Shown: positions 33,761 through 45,589 of the stretch, in pieces
How the letters are laid out: each line of letters opens with the position of its first letter
How positions within the stretch are numbered: the first letter of the stretch is position 1
Source: Steromphala cineraria
Lineage: Eukaryota; Mollusca; Gastropoda; Trochida; Trochidae
Reading direction: 5' to 3'
Assembly: GCA_916613615.1 (NCBI GenBank)
Contig: OU744731.1
Span: 59,774,289 to 59,838,288, forward strand
Length of the DNA stretch: 64,000 bases
Notes under the pieces: model-generated
What the model was told of the DNA's origin: nothing
The model's database searches: none
Seen by the model: only the letters and a program-made list of their open reading frames with translations
Translations under genes and position numbers: made by a program

Positions 33761-35403
33761 GAGTTATCAACTACTTGTGTATTGTGTATGGCCTTCTTAT
33801 CTTTTATCGAGAAGCATGTTTCACAATCTTTTATGAAATCGGACATGCAAGTGAGGATGATGAAATAATGTTGTCTTGTATTTGAAAAAAACATGCAATG
33901 TTACTCATCCATTATTACTTTATCGATAGACTGAAATAGTTATATGTTTCTTAACGCAATTCACTATTAATCCTTACGATTTTACCAATTGTTAAAAATG
34001 GAAACTGTTTTCATTGGTGACGGAAATTTTTAACTTGTAAGGTGATACAATTGAGTTCAACCTTTTAAGAAAATAATTCATTATTGTTTTAGCTGTAATA
34101 AGGTTACTTGTTAAAATGCTTATGTTTCCATTGATCCTCTCAAAACGTTTGTGACCAAAAATGTCAATTTAAAATTTAAAGTAATTTTTACATATCAACA
34201 AAAGAATTGTCATCAAACAGCATTAATGTAACTTCATTTTATATTTATGGTATTTTTTTTAACCACTACATGTATGTGTTTGTTGCCTTCAAGTTAATAG
34301 CATTGAGTATAATCAGCACCGATATGTTACCTAGCAATCCTCATCATAACACATTCTGTGAGATCCAATATCATACTGTATTTAAAAACGTTTGAGAAGT
34401 CCTTCAAAATACTTTTCAATATCCATCGTGAATCTGAATCGTTGGCAATACTCAAATTTTACTCATATTCACGGTATATTTAAGACATGAAATTAATTCT
34501 CAAGTCTTGATGTGTTTCAAGATAGTTCTCTAAAATGATCTATTGTTTGAAGTCAATTCAAAAAGTGGTGGTGCAATGGGAAGTGTATACAATAAGATAA
34601 CATATAATACTTCAGAAATTTAAGAGGCTGCATTTGTCATGACAAAGGATGATTTATGTACCTTGTCTCTTATTTGTGATGAATTGAAATTGACTTTCAG
34701 ACAGTTGATGTATTGCAAGAAAGTTTAAGACCTACTTCAACATCCTCGAAGATTTATTACTTTTTACGTATAATACAATGATTTTCAGGTTTTCTGAGAA
34801 AGTTGATAAATATTTGAGTATAACTGATATCATTACAGGAAAGATCACCTTTATCTTTAACGTTAGTGAACATTTTGATTTATTTTAGGAAGACAATTGA
34901 GTTATAACTCTTTGTCGTATTGTATGTTAGTGGAAATAACAATGTCTAATTATTTGTCAGAGATCTCTTTTGTTTATTGAACTACAAAATTAATATACAA
35001 TAAATGAGATTTGAAATTATTGTATCATTTTTCTATTTATGTATAGTCGTTGTTAGCGTCCATTCAACCATACATCTACGTCTGTATTAACTGCATCTCC
35101 TTTCGTATGATTGTCAATACCTGAAAGTAAAAAAATGACTTGCCATGGTTATTTTGCACATTAGTTCAAAAATAATACATGAAGATGTGTTAAATATTGT
35201 TTCACAATGTGGAATTTTCATATCTTATTAAGGCTTTGGCTAATCCCTGGCGGAAGAACTGAAGCTTGTCATGGTGACAGATCGTTTTATTCTATATCTG
35301 CTGATGATAGAAATTCTTGAAACAACACATGTATCTCGGTGATAGAAGTTCGACTATAAGAGCAAAGAATAAAAACAGTGCTGGAGCACAATCAATCATC
35401 AGG
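33761..35403. other. Unassigned AT-rich sequence
   Basis: No gene, RNA or recognised repeat. Confidence 0.5.
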
Positions 35404-35410
35404 TCTTTTA

Positions 35411-35839
35411 TCATCCTGCTACATCAGCGTATATGTCTCCGCTAATGCTACAACCTATCCCCTGATATCCTCCTAGTGTCTTCTGTCGTATTGTGACGGG
35501 TGGTTGCTCAGCGCTATTTATAGCCTGTCTGTTTTCAGTAAAAACTATTTCGAACTCCATACACTGTTGTCTATTGATGTCGCACGTAGAAATCTAAGAG
35601 CGTGTGATTTGGAGCTTAGCGGGAGACTGTAATGAGAATCAGATTTATTATCTAATAGCACTCCTATTGGTTAATTTGAATCACGAGGTGAGCACGCGTA
35701 ACGAAGCCAAGAAACTAGTTTGCGGATATCGCTGAAAGGGCTTGCTTTATATATAGCGATACGACAGAAGGCTATAGGAGGATATCAGGGGATAAGTTGT
35801 AGCATTAGCGGAGACATATACGCTGATGTAGTAGGATGA
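35411..35839. mobile_element. Foldback element with ~80-bp inverted arms and 7-bp TSD
   Basis: The left arm begins TCATCCTGCTACATCAGCGT and the right arm ends with the near complement ACGCTGATGTAGTAGGATGA. The arms of about 80 bp are nearly perfect, reaching TTCTGTCGTAT. The 7-base word TCTTTTA flanks both ends directly, as a target-site duplication. The 429-bp element has no open frame. Degenerate relatives are at 5197-5605 and 41396-41773. Confidence 0.9.
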
Positions 35840-35846
35840 TCTTTTA

Positions 35847-36767
35847 TACAGGTGATACTGAGGTCAAAATTGTTGCATTCTTAATCCCCTCGGGCATCAT
35901 TCAAAACGCAACGAATATTGACTGAAAATGTAACCGGCAATTCTTGATATGGCAAAGATAACATTCACAAATATTTGATTTATATAAGGAAACACTTACG
36001 TGGTGTTTGAAATATTGCAAAATAAAACATTACAGCTAGAGAAAAAAAAATCAAAGACAAATTAACAATATTAAATGGCTTCAATGTCCTTTAGAGATGT
36101 GGATACTATTTTGTCAAAACGTTGTTATATTGAACATTAATAACATACAAATATGATCTAACACATACATATATATGTATATTTATTAAAGTCACAGTCA
36201 CTATCAAACAAAACATTCACTTAAGGATTGTGTTGACTGTTTTGTTACAAACGAACTAGTTCACAATTGCCATCAAGGCTTGAATCGATCCTGAATTCAA
36301 GTAGACAAGTAGTTTATGTTTGAGCTGCACTCGGAAGTAACGCACTTGCTTCCTTTCAATAATGATTCAATGTTGACTTTGGTAATGCATTGCACTTTTT
36401 ATACAGGTAAACAAACGTTTCAAATCATAATTTGAAAGTTTTCAAAGATAAAATATTGACTTTGGCATACTACATAGAAGGTGAGTCTATCACCTGACAA
36501 TCCAAGAGATGCTAGTCAATAACATCATACAAAAGAGTTTAACATAAAAAACCAACTGAGTGATGGGTTTAAGCGTGTGGGTTCGATTCACGTGATGACA
36601 CTTAGAAATACATAGCTATGCATTTGCTATATTTCAGATGAATGGATTCAAAATTTAGAGGAGGTGAGGCGATTTAGGGTTTTTTGACGCTTTCAAGAGT
36701 ATTTCACTTACATCATGGCTGCTAGAATAATTGCTGGTAGAAAGCCTGCAACACTATTGTAGCGACA
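35847..36767. other. Unassigned sequence with a tRNA-like fragment
   Basis: GTGGGTTCGATTCACG at about 36577-36592 resembles a pol III B box and may be a SINE remnant. Nothing else recognised. Confidence 0.4.
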
Positions 36768-37979
36768 TGATCGGTTCGAGGCCAAAGCTAACGCTTGAGT
36801 TTAACATTCTAGCTACTTATTCAGTCTTTTTTGAAAACATTCTGTCATCATTGTGGCCATGCCAGGTATTGAACTTAGCCAGAATTTAGCAGTTTACTTT
36901 AACATTGACATGTGGTGTTATGTTTATGGATGTAAAGAAAGAAGATGTCAAGACGACTGGCATTTTGGTAATGTTATTCGTTTCCATAATCATTATGCTA
37001 ATACAAACTTCTACAAAAACAAGTTATTCTCGTTTCTTTTGGTGTTCAGTATATATATTTGATTTTCTTTTCTTTTCTTTCTTTCTTTCGTTTAGTACAA
37101 CTTATTGTGTTATGCAGCATTGATGAATATTATTTACACTAAATGAAAGATTAATTGCTCCCCCAGAATGAAATGGATAGGTTATCATTATTTATATAGG
37201 TTTGAAAAAGCAGATCAAGATTGTGTTTGTTTCACAGCGGATAGAGTACACAGTTTAAATAGCATGCATCAATATCAAATGCGTAAAATTCCCCAGGTGA
37301 AAGGTTTCAGAATGGAAAGGTATTTTTATGTGGTTTGACAGTTGCTATTTTCATCCCTGAATGATCCCGTAATTGCCTTTAAGTAATGAAAAGAAAACTT
37401 ACTGGACGCCAAGTAGCTGTACAAGAGCTTCAAATTAACAGTTTGTCTCCAAGTCTGATAAAGTAATAATAATCACAAATCCTTTACCTTGAAGGGTCAC
37501 AGATTTATCAACGTTTTATATGTTTAATACACAAATTCAGTTTTTTGTATCCTTAACACAGGTGAAAAAAAGAAATATTATAGGAAATATTATTTTTAGA
37601 TTTTTTAACTATATCCACTTCAGTGATCAGTAGTTCATTTTACAGAAGTTCATACCGAGATTGTACATCTATAATTCCTTGTTCAATAAATGTTTAATGT
37701 CCTTGATTAACAAGATGATTTTCCTATCATATCCAATTGTATAAAAACGATCAAATAACCACTTTTGGAATTGCATATGAAAGCAAGTCTATTTGTGGTG
37801 ATAAATGAAAAAGTTTTGATAAATGTTTATTGGTTCAACTTTTCTTAATCTTTCATATTCTGTCAACCATTAGACATACTTTCTGGTAAATCCCAAAAAC
37901 ACACATTCTTTCAACAATTGCATCACTTTTTTGCATTCTTTCTCTGCATATAAGATTTTTTAGCACAATACAAAATCAA

Positions 37980-38126
37980 TCAACGACAAAAGTTTTTATC
38001 ACAAAGGGGCGTATTAATGTACTTCCCCTTTGTTATGAGGCAATCACGCTGGATGCCCTGATAATTCGGGAACGTGACTGACATATTGTGTACAGGGATA
38101 GTTCCCTGAGTGGCCATCATTGTCAT
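37980..38126 (-). CDS. 49-codon frame, duplicate of that at 1482-1628
   Basis: It starts MTMMATQGTIPVHN and ends TPLCDKNFCR-stop. The frame is intact in spite of a 6-base indel relative to copy A, and one of the four cysteines (residue 38 in copy A) is replaced. The peptide and hairpin content are described under copy A. The recurrent block within it also forms a perfect 6-bp hairpin CAGGGA-TAGT-TCCCTG (38093-38108). Coding status is uncertain. Confidence 0.35.
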   Translation of the reverse strand: MTMMATQGTIPVHNMSVTFPNYQGIQRDCLITKGKYINTPLCDKNFCR

Positions 38127-40636
38127 ATTCAGTTACTTTGAAAAGATCGAGTGATCTGATGTAATTATTAAAGGTTTAAATGCGTTGATATCAATGGCAA
38201 TATTCATCCCTTGAAACAGAAACAGAAACTGTATTTTCGTGAATTCAGTTCCGATAAAAGCAAATATCATTTAAGATCTAATATAAACTGATCATTATGA
38301 AATGCCTTCATTGTTACTGGTTGAAATATGTTCATTTGTGTAAGAGAAAAACAACCAATAAAGCTAGCATGTAGGTCCAACCCACACAAACGACTTTAAA
38401 AAGCATGTTAAAAGTTTGAATGGGTTTCAAATTTAATCTTAAACTCGAGTTCGCAAGGTATCCACTAGACAAAATTACATTCTTTTAGAGCATTTTAAAG
38501 TAAATTGACATTTGATTTCCTCAACACAGTGGAAGTAAATCAAACAGGAAAGCTGACGTTTTTATACATGTACCAATTTATGGGAAATATATCAAAGTCA
38601 TAATACTTTACCACATAAATATTTACAGTTGTCCAAAAACTCCACTAATTGTTTTCCCTCAATGTTTCAATACTGTCATCACTTTTTAACCATGAAACAT
38701 AACTGCAATTAGTTATAGACAAATATATAGTATAAATTGCTTCCTGTGTCTGCTGGTGAAACCGTTCATGAAAACAATTGAAAGTATGTTTAAGCATCAA
38801 TATAGCCGTATAATCAATCCATCCAATTTAAGTCACATGACATTCAATACCTAGAGTTCAATCCAGACACTCTAATAATTCATAGGTTTAAGGCACACTG
38901 TAGAGTGATCATTCTTCGTGTTTATGAGTACAAATGAATACAAATTGAATGATCAATGTTATCTGCTGGGTGATATTAAGAATAGGAATTGATAAGAAGA
39001 TTTTATGTGACCTTCAAAGGCATTAAACATTTGATTTACTGTTTACTTACAATTCAAATGTTTACGAAATGTTTTACAATGAGGTAACCTGAAATATACA
39101 TGAATTTCATTATTGCTAAAAGAAAAAAGATCTGTGAAATTGATAAATAAATGAGCATTAATAAATAAATCCATACAAATTTGTTATTAGTAAACATTGA
39201 ATTCAAAATGAAAAATACGAAGAAATGACAATGTTTCAGAAAAATATATTCTCGAATTAAACATCTCAAGAACAAGAGTGATAAGGGCATAAAATATTAA
39301 AGTTTTTAAAAAAACTTTACAAAATAATTGTTAAAAGCAGATATATGGTGAATCATATAAAAGTTTATACGCTTCACAAATCGATAAAAATGTCAGTTAT
39401 TTCTATGCATATTATGGCATTTGTACAAAAGTATTCAATACACACATAACTTCAATATTTGTGTTATTGATACATTTTCTGCACTAACTGGAGCAATTAA
39501 TTTTGAAAAGACTAACTGGAGAATTTAACTACAAAAAGACAAGTGTTACCTTTTTTAAATGTACAAAGAGTGGGATAATAAGATTTATCTATTTGTAAGA
39601 AGTTCTTCGTTGACCCCATGTATTGATGACATGTGATATAATAACTGTTCAAGAATAGAAGGTTATTAATTCACGGTTTCAACCAATCGTCCTTATATAT
39701 GAAATTACAAATTTCATTAGGATGTGTATTTTAAGAAATGTAATTTAAAGGATGAATGACAATGAAAATAGAAACTTATATCAATTATTAATTAGTCTCA
39801 TAACATATCAGTCTCCAGGTGCTGATAAGATTTGTGTGACGTTATTAGACCATTAATCATTTTACTTGTAGCATATAATTACATATGTACCAAAAGTTCG
39901 CTTACTTTTCTCTTTTTCTCTTTTTCTCCTTCTGATTGGTGCTTTATTTGGGAATGACAGCTCGTTTGAGTTACCATGAGCTATAATGTGTCTCATGCTT
40001 CTTTCATAAAGGTGAAGACTTTCTTGTCACAAACAGCAGAGTGTGTATAGTTAATTGGCCAATATCTTACCTTACTACTTTTTTTAGAAAACTTCCCCTT
40101 ACTGTCGACGGCCATCTCGTTAAATAAAGCAATTAAAGAAACACAACACCTTACTTTCACCAGAATAGAGCAAACTAATACATGTACGTATGTCTTTCAT
40201 CAACTCCAAGTTCAATTCTCGACCATTCTGATAGAAAAGGCCATGGTCCTGTGAATAGAGGTTTCTAAACATGGATGCTACCAGGAATCAAACATGATTT
40301 ATCAGATACAATGCAGACAAACTTCTTGCAGTTAGCGCAGACAAAACTGAGTCATTTCAATAAAATCCCATCAACATTTTGAAAAAAAGAGTTTAGAAGC
40401 AGTCATGTGTCACCTGTAACCTGCTGCCAGATGATACCAGAATTTTGTCAGAATCCTAGAAATTGACTAGATGATCTAATGCCAGAAACATGCGGCAAAT
40501 GTGGATGCGGTAAGAACATGACAGAGAGGATTGAGTTCAAACTGTGGAAAGTCGATATTAGTTTATTCCTCAAAGGTTTCATTTTATTGGTTGATATTAA
40601 TCAGAGTGTCACTTGACCAGCTCGCTACTCTGGCAT

Positions 40637-40895
40637 GTTCCCATCAGCCACTTTTGACATCAAGAGATTGAACAAAGAGAGGCTATCAGCACAACCCTTG
40701 AAGTTGTCAAGGCATGGAGGGGTTTCCTTGATGATGTCAGCAGACGGTTCACTCATGTTTTACATGTTCCCATCAGCCACTTTTGACATCAAGATTGAAA
40801 AAGATAGGCATAACCCAGAGGCATAACAGCATAACCCTTGACCTTGTCAGGCATGGAGGGGTTTCCTTGATGATGTCAGCAGACGGTTCACTCTT
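40637..40895 (+). repeat. ~129-bp tandem duplication, specific to copy B
   Basis: GTTCCCATCAGCCACTTTTG starts at 40637 and again at 40766. Each unit ends near GATGATGTCAGCAGACGGTT. Copy A has a single unit at 4561. Confidence 0.85.
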
Positions 40896-41395
40896 GTTAT
40901 ACATGTTTCCAATTCATTGGTGGATATAATTACTAACACTTCATTTTTTCAATTTTATATATTGAGCAGAACGACTTTTAATTCAAATCGTATCATTTGA
41001 TCATGACTGATGTTTATATGACTATCAAGAGAAGACCAACTAATATCGATTTATGCATTTTCTAATTATATAAATATTTATGTTTGTGTGGTTACTAGGG
41101 TGTCACTACAATAAAAATGTTTATAACTCGCCCATGTAAAACATCGCAGTGTAATATTTATACGGCAAAATCAAGCTTGAGTAATACAACAGTATATGTT
41201 TGTACAGAAATGTGTGGTTGTGACTTCACAATGTACATGTTAGCGGACAATGGTTGTCGAGTGGTGAAAATGTTAGTTTCAGCAAACTATCAGCAATTTC
41301 AGAGCAAGTAATATACAGAAAAGTATACCTCCATTTAATACTATCTTATCATTACTATATTACTTGTTCATGATTTGTTATCGAACTCACTTTCG

Positions 41396-41773
41396 CTTTC
41401 ATCAGCGTATACTTCTCTGCTTAGGACTCCAACACATACCATGATATCCATCGGGCCAAATGCTTATGGCTAATTACTCACGCTATTTCATTCAAAGCTA
41501 TTTAAAATCCATCCAGTATCTAGCGACATACGTTGTGCTTCTTAGTCTTAAAGACCATAGTTTTTAAGCTTAGGAACAGTAGGGGCAGCGTAAGTTGAGA
41601 TTCGAATTGCTCAATAACATCGCCATGAATCTCATCCGGCTGGTGCGGCTTTAGCTCACTACCACCATTTTATTGGCTGGCTTTATATAACTATATAAGG
41701 CTCTTTATCCGATGACTATCAGGGTAAGTGTTGGAGCTCAAAGCAACGACGTCTACGCTGATGTAACAGAAAG
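41396..41773. mobile_element. Foldback element, degenerate copy 2
   Basis: Orthologous within the A/B duplication to 5197-5605: it has ATCAGCGTATACTTCTCTGC at the left and ACGTCTACGCTGATGTAACA at the right. Confidence 0.7.
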
Positions 41774-41940
41774 TTACTTAAGTCGCTTTAACTATTTTTA
41801 CTGACTGATTTCTGTTCATCTACCATTCCAATAGTTAAACTCTCCTTATCAATATTCACAAATTTTCTCTAATATACTACATTCTTATGATTGGTTATAC
41901 CACACTTGGTGTGCATTGTTTCAACTAGCTAAAAGGGTGA

Positions 41941-42196
41941 CTTGTATCAAGAGTGAATTAGATAACCAATACTATTTTAAAGAAAGTTTCATTCGAAATC
42001 ATCGTTTTATTTTGGACGCCATGCAGTTTAAGAAAAAATGAAGTCAAAATCAAGTTTTGATACGCCAAAAGGATGACTTGTATCAAGGGTGAATTAGATA
42101 ACAATACTATTTTAAAGAAAGTTTCATGCGAAATCATCGTTTTATTTTGGACGCCAAGCAGTTTAAGAAAGAATGAAGTCAAAATCAAGTTTAGAT
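41941..42196 (+). repeat. ~136-bp tandem duplication, specific to copy B
   Basis: CTTGTATCAAG.GTGAATTAG begins two consecutive units at 41941 and 42077. A minus-strand 144-codon frame that runs through both units is a by-product of the duplication. Confidence 0.85.
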
Positions 42197-43079
42197 ATGC
42201 CACCTCGAGATATCCCTTAAATGAATAAAGCAGACTAAATAACGTCATCAACTTAGTGAACTGTACCGGATTAGAATTCCCAAGTAGAAGTTTGACACAC
42301 AGTGTGTTTTTTTTTTTTGATGGAAAAACAGTTGCTATTTTCATCCCTGAATGATCCACAGAAGTACATTTAAGTGATGAAAAGAACGCCAAGTATCTGG
42401 TAAAAAGATTTCAAATTTGTCATCAATGTCTGACACAGGGTTTAACGCAAATCTTTTTCTCGAAGAGATTAAGATGTTTTTGTTAGTACTCAAATTTTCA
42501 AACATCAAACTTATATACAACTTACAATTGCATGACTGTTCTGATACACTTTTTCAATTATTATATTGTCATAATCTTTGGAATTCGAATAAAAAATGAA
42601 ATTTATAATTTGATAAATTAAATATGTTATCAATTTAGAAAAAAACTTGAAAGAAATTAATTTGTTCATGCATTTTGTCTTAAAATTAGTTTAAAAACAA
42701 ACGAAAGGACTATTTTCACAATTCTATCTCATCTAGTCAAGGAGATTTTAAACAGCGTTTCTGTAGAGCATGTTTTTCAAAAGCGATATAAAACAGATAT
42801 AGCTTTGAAATTAAAGATTTAGTTCAGTTGACTCCTGTAGATGATGTTTTAGCCGTAACTATCACTCACAGCTTGATCTATCATGCATTTTATATGGTAG
42901 CGTTTTTTTTGCCCTTGAGTGTATCAATATAATTCTTATATCAATACCATGTGCTTTCACTATCAAGATCATATCATATATACTTACAAGTAGTCTTACA
43001 ATATTTGCAGTTAACAGGGAATGCAAATATTTCCTGAGATGACGTTAACAAATTCACTGTTTTGTCTAACATGGTAAGA

Positions 43080-43330
43080 GAAATATTCAAACATATGGAT
43101 CTAAATGCATCTTGCCAAGACACCATCAAAAAAGACCTATGCCAGTTATACGTGAACAGAATGCAAGGGATAGCATTTGATGAGAAGAGACCTGTATCTC
43201 ATAAGGGCGTTATCCTGTAAGTCTATGTCTGGTTGAGGAACTGCCTCCAGGAAATGAGTCAAACACGCTGGGTACCTTGATAATTCAGAAACGTGACTTA
43301 CATTTTGTGTACAACAGTGGTGAACTTCCT
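43080..43330 (-). pseudogene. First-exon-like block, copy B2
   Basis: The promoter-like part (about 43250-43330) has TGAGTCA and TACCTTGATAATTCAGAAAC. Downstream on the minus strand it reads DNALMRYRSLLIKCYPLHS, or in the adjacent frame MLSLAFCSRITGIG, matching the FCSR region of copies D and G. A frameshift separates the two halves, so this copy is decayed. Confidence 0.45.
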
Positions 43331-43456
43331 AAGTGTTTGTCATGAGTAATACTTAACAATACAACAGATATTCTTACTTGATGCTATATACTTAACAATA
43401 CAACAGATATTCTTACTTGATGCTATACAATGACAATGCTGCATGCCCTGACACAT

Positions 43457-43700
43457 TATGAAGCAGCAAATGTTTATTAATTAGATAATCTTGTAAATCA
43501 ATGGCTTCCCGTAAATGAGTCAATCTCGCTGGGTGCCTTGATAATTCAGAAACGTGACTTACATTTTGTGTACAACAGTGGTGAACTACCTAAGTGTTTG
43601 TCATTGGTTATAGTCAACAAATAAGAATATATATTCTTACTTGATGTAATAACAAATGACAATGTTGCATGCCCGGACATCTTTTAAGCAGCAAATGTAT
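43457..43700 (-). repeat. Extra tandem copy of the recurrent block (B3)
   Basis: ATGAGTC...CGTGACTTACATTTTG, present at 43254, recurs at 43515, a 261-base shift, and runs to TTGCATGCCCGGACAT near 43680. A 39-bp unit is also doubled at 43351-43428. Confidence 0.75.
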
Positions 43701-44510
43701 GTTGATGAGTGTAAATCGTGGTTAGTCCAAAAACATCAATTGAATCTTCCTATGTAATAATTTTCAAAAGAAAACATATCAAATCTTTCCTTAAGCAATA
43801 CAAATCTGATGAAGATTTATTTAAATGGTTCACCACCTTCCAAATTTGTACGCATGCTTATCAACAACGATATGACAACGCTAAATTGGTATTACTGCAA
43901 ATAGAAAACAGTAAGAAATATCAGAAATATCATATTTCACATTCCTATTTTGTTAACTACATTGAGAGTCATATCCATACTGTAAACATCATTTTAGCAT
44001 GAAAAGGTCATCAGAATTGTAACTGATTACAAGCTAATAACAATTGATTAGTTTTACTTGTTTGAATGCTAATTAACTTGGTCAATTCGTTATGTAAAAG
44101 TCACATGACATTCAATACCTAGAATTTCATCCTTTCAGTTTCAAAAAGTTACAATTTCAAAGGACAAAGAGACTTGATAATACTTAAGTCTGCAAATTTA
44201 AGAAATAATGGATGTGATGAACGGATATTAACCGGATGTTTATTTATGTCTTTATTTGTAAAAGCTCATATTGAAGTATTTTAAACATCCATTCGTACAA
44301 TCAACGTATCCAGAGTAGGACAGTTCTGGTTTATAAAACATCAAATCGTTTCATTAAATCTAATTATGTTTCTTAGTTTTTGTAAAAGATTGAAACATGG
44401 TTCAACACACATCAAATAATTCATACACTTTATATTCCAGATAGAAATGTCATTAATCTAATAACACTTGATTTAATGAAATCTATTTAAAAGTGCACAT
44501 TTAACATCAA
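43701..44510. other. Unassigned; one unrecognised frame
   Basis: A 94-codon plus-strand frame (43718-44002, GTG start) contains ICTHAYQQRYDNAKLVLLQI. It matches no family I recognise, and without an ATG or splice context I do not call it a gene. Confidence 0.35.
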
Positions 44511-44586
44511 CATTCCATTCACGTCGACCTTCAGTATATCTGTTATTGAAATCTTTTCTAATAAAAAGAGAGCATATTGGGCCAAT

Positions 44587-44661
44587 CTAAGAGATACGTG
44601 AAGAGAATGGTAAAACGTAACAGACAGTAATGACAACGTTGTAACACAAAAATGCGTACAT
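44587..44661 (-). pseudogene. Signal-peptide first exon, copy E
   Basis: It begins with a real ATG and reads MYAFLCYNVVITVCYVLPF then SSRIS and a stop. The short polar start, hydrophobic core and small residues fit a secretory signal peptide. Relative to copy D, a change gives TAG after SRIS, and the downstream homology (EKISITDILKVD) continues in another frame, so the copy is broken. The promoter-like block lies about 45 bases upstream. Confidence 0.5.
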
Positions 44662-44701
44662 AACCTTAAGTCCCTGACTTGTTGAGATATTGACTGAACG
44701 T

Positions 44702-44800
44702 AATGAGTCAATCACACAAGATGCCCTGTACATTCAGGAACGTGACTAACAGATTGTTGACAGCAGGGATGGTCTTCTCTTGTGTCTGTCATTTGTCATG
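44702..44800 (-). promoter_or_regulatory. Recurrent block, copy E
   Basis: It has TGAGTCA (AP-1-like), ATGCCCTGTACATTCAGGAA with an inner CCTG...CAGG inverted repeat, then CGTGAC. On the minus strand the frame is QTQEKTIPAVNNLLVTFLN. It lies directly upstream of a signal-peptide-like ATG, which is why I read it as promoter or 5' UTR. Confidence 0.4.
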
Positions 44801-45054
44801 TTCAACAACTAAAAAGGATTAAGTTCCTTGATGCAATTATCAGAGGTTTCACTGTTTGAAACGAATGACAAGATTGCATGTCAGTGTGAAACTTGATACC
44901 ACACAGTATATTTAAGTTGATTTTACTGAGTAGACGCTGAGTAGCAATAATTTAAAACTGCTGAAGATATCACTAAAATACCTCAATCACTTGAAATAGC
45001 AGTGTATGATTTGGTTCCTAGTGGAAAACATTTTAATCTAACTTCTAACATTAT

Positions 45055-45170
45055 TGACTGAGTCTAATGGGTCAATCACAAGAGGTCTTCTGTACACTAT
45101 GACTGACAGATTGTGGACAGATGGGATGGTCTTCTCTTGTGTCTGTCATCTGTCATTTGTCATATTCAAC
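45055..45170 (-). promoter_or_regulatory. Recurrent block, copy F
   Basis: It shares GACTGACAGATTGTGGACAG and GGTCTTCTCTTGTGTCTGTC with copy E. The minus-strand frame reads QTQEKTIPSVHNLSVIVYRR. The palindromic core is degenerate, and no signal-peptide frame was found after it. Confidence 0.35.
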
Positions 45171-45515
45171 AACCAGGAAAGGATCCAGTTCCTTTATCCA
45201 ATTCACTGTATTGCAAGATTGAATGTATTGGTACTTTATACTCCAAAAATATTTGAAAATGTCATACCTGGCAATATGGATGAATACTTACTGGCATTCT
45301 CTTCAGACAGAGGCATATCAAGTCATGAAATGTTGGTCGAAGGGTTCTGGTGGTTTCCCCTTCAAGTAATAAGCATCGCTTCGTGACTGTGCTGAATTAG
45401 AGTTATGTCCCTTATAGTTTTAGGCATTTTTGAGTGATGTCCCTTATTTGTACAGAAGAAACGTGATTCAAGAACATTTTTCATATAATAAAACAAATAT
45501 AGACTTCAGATTCGG

Positions 45516-45589
45516 TTGATCCAATGATTTGTTAACCTTGGACACCTCGGAGAATATCACGTGTCCAAGGTCGACAATTTATTGAATCA
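45516..45589. repeat. Inverted repeat around CCTTGGACAC
   Basis: A perfect inner stem CCTTGGACAC / GTGTCCAAGG is separated by 15 bases and extended outward to arms of about 30 bp with a few mismatches (TTGATCCAATGATTTGTTAA against its complement). Confidence 0.8.

Larger units (their letters stand above)
36768..43456. repeat. Segmental duplication, copy B (partner 181-7650)
   Basis: Collinear with copy A throughout. It lacks the SINE of copy A and a ~450-bp part near 6230-6675. It has gained internal tandem duplications of ~129 bp (40637) and ~136 bp (41941). A (TTTC) run at 37068-37090 is specific to this copy. Confidence 0.9.

Noticed and set aside
41958..42392. 144-codon minus-strand frame with an internal peptide repeat
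   Set aside because: The repeat is a by-product of the ~136-bp tandem duplication; copy A has no corresponding frame.
45054..45386. 110-codon plus-strand frame
   Set aside because: It starts at TTG, covers the recurrent block on its antisense side and a dispersed repeat, and shows no domain.
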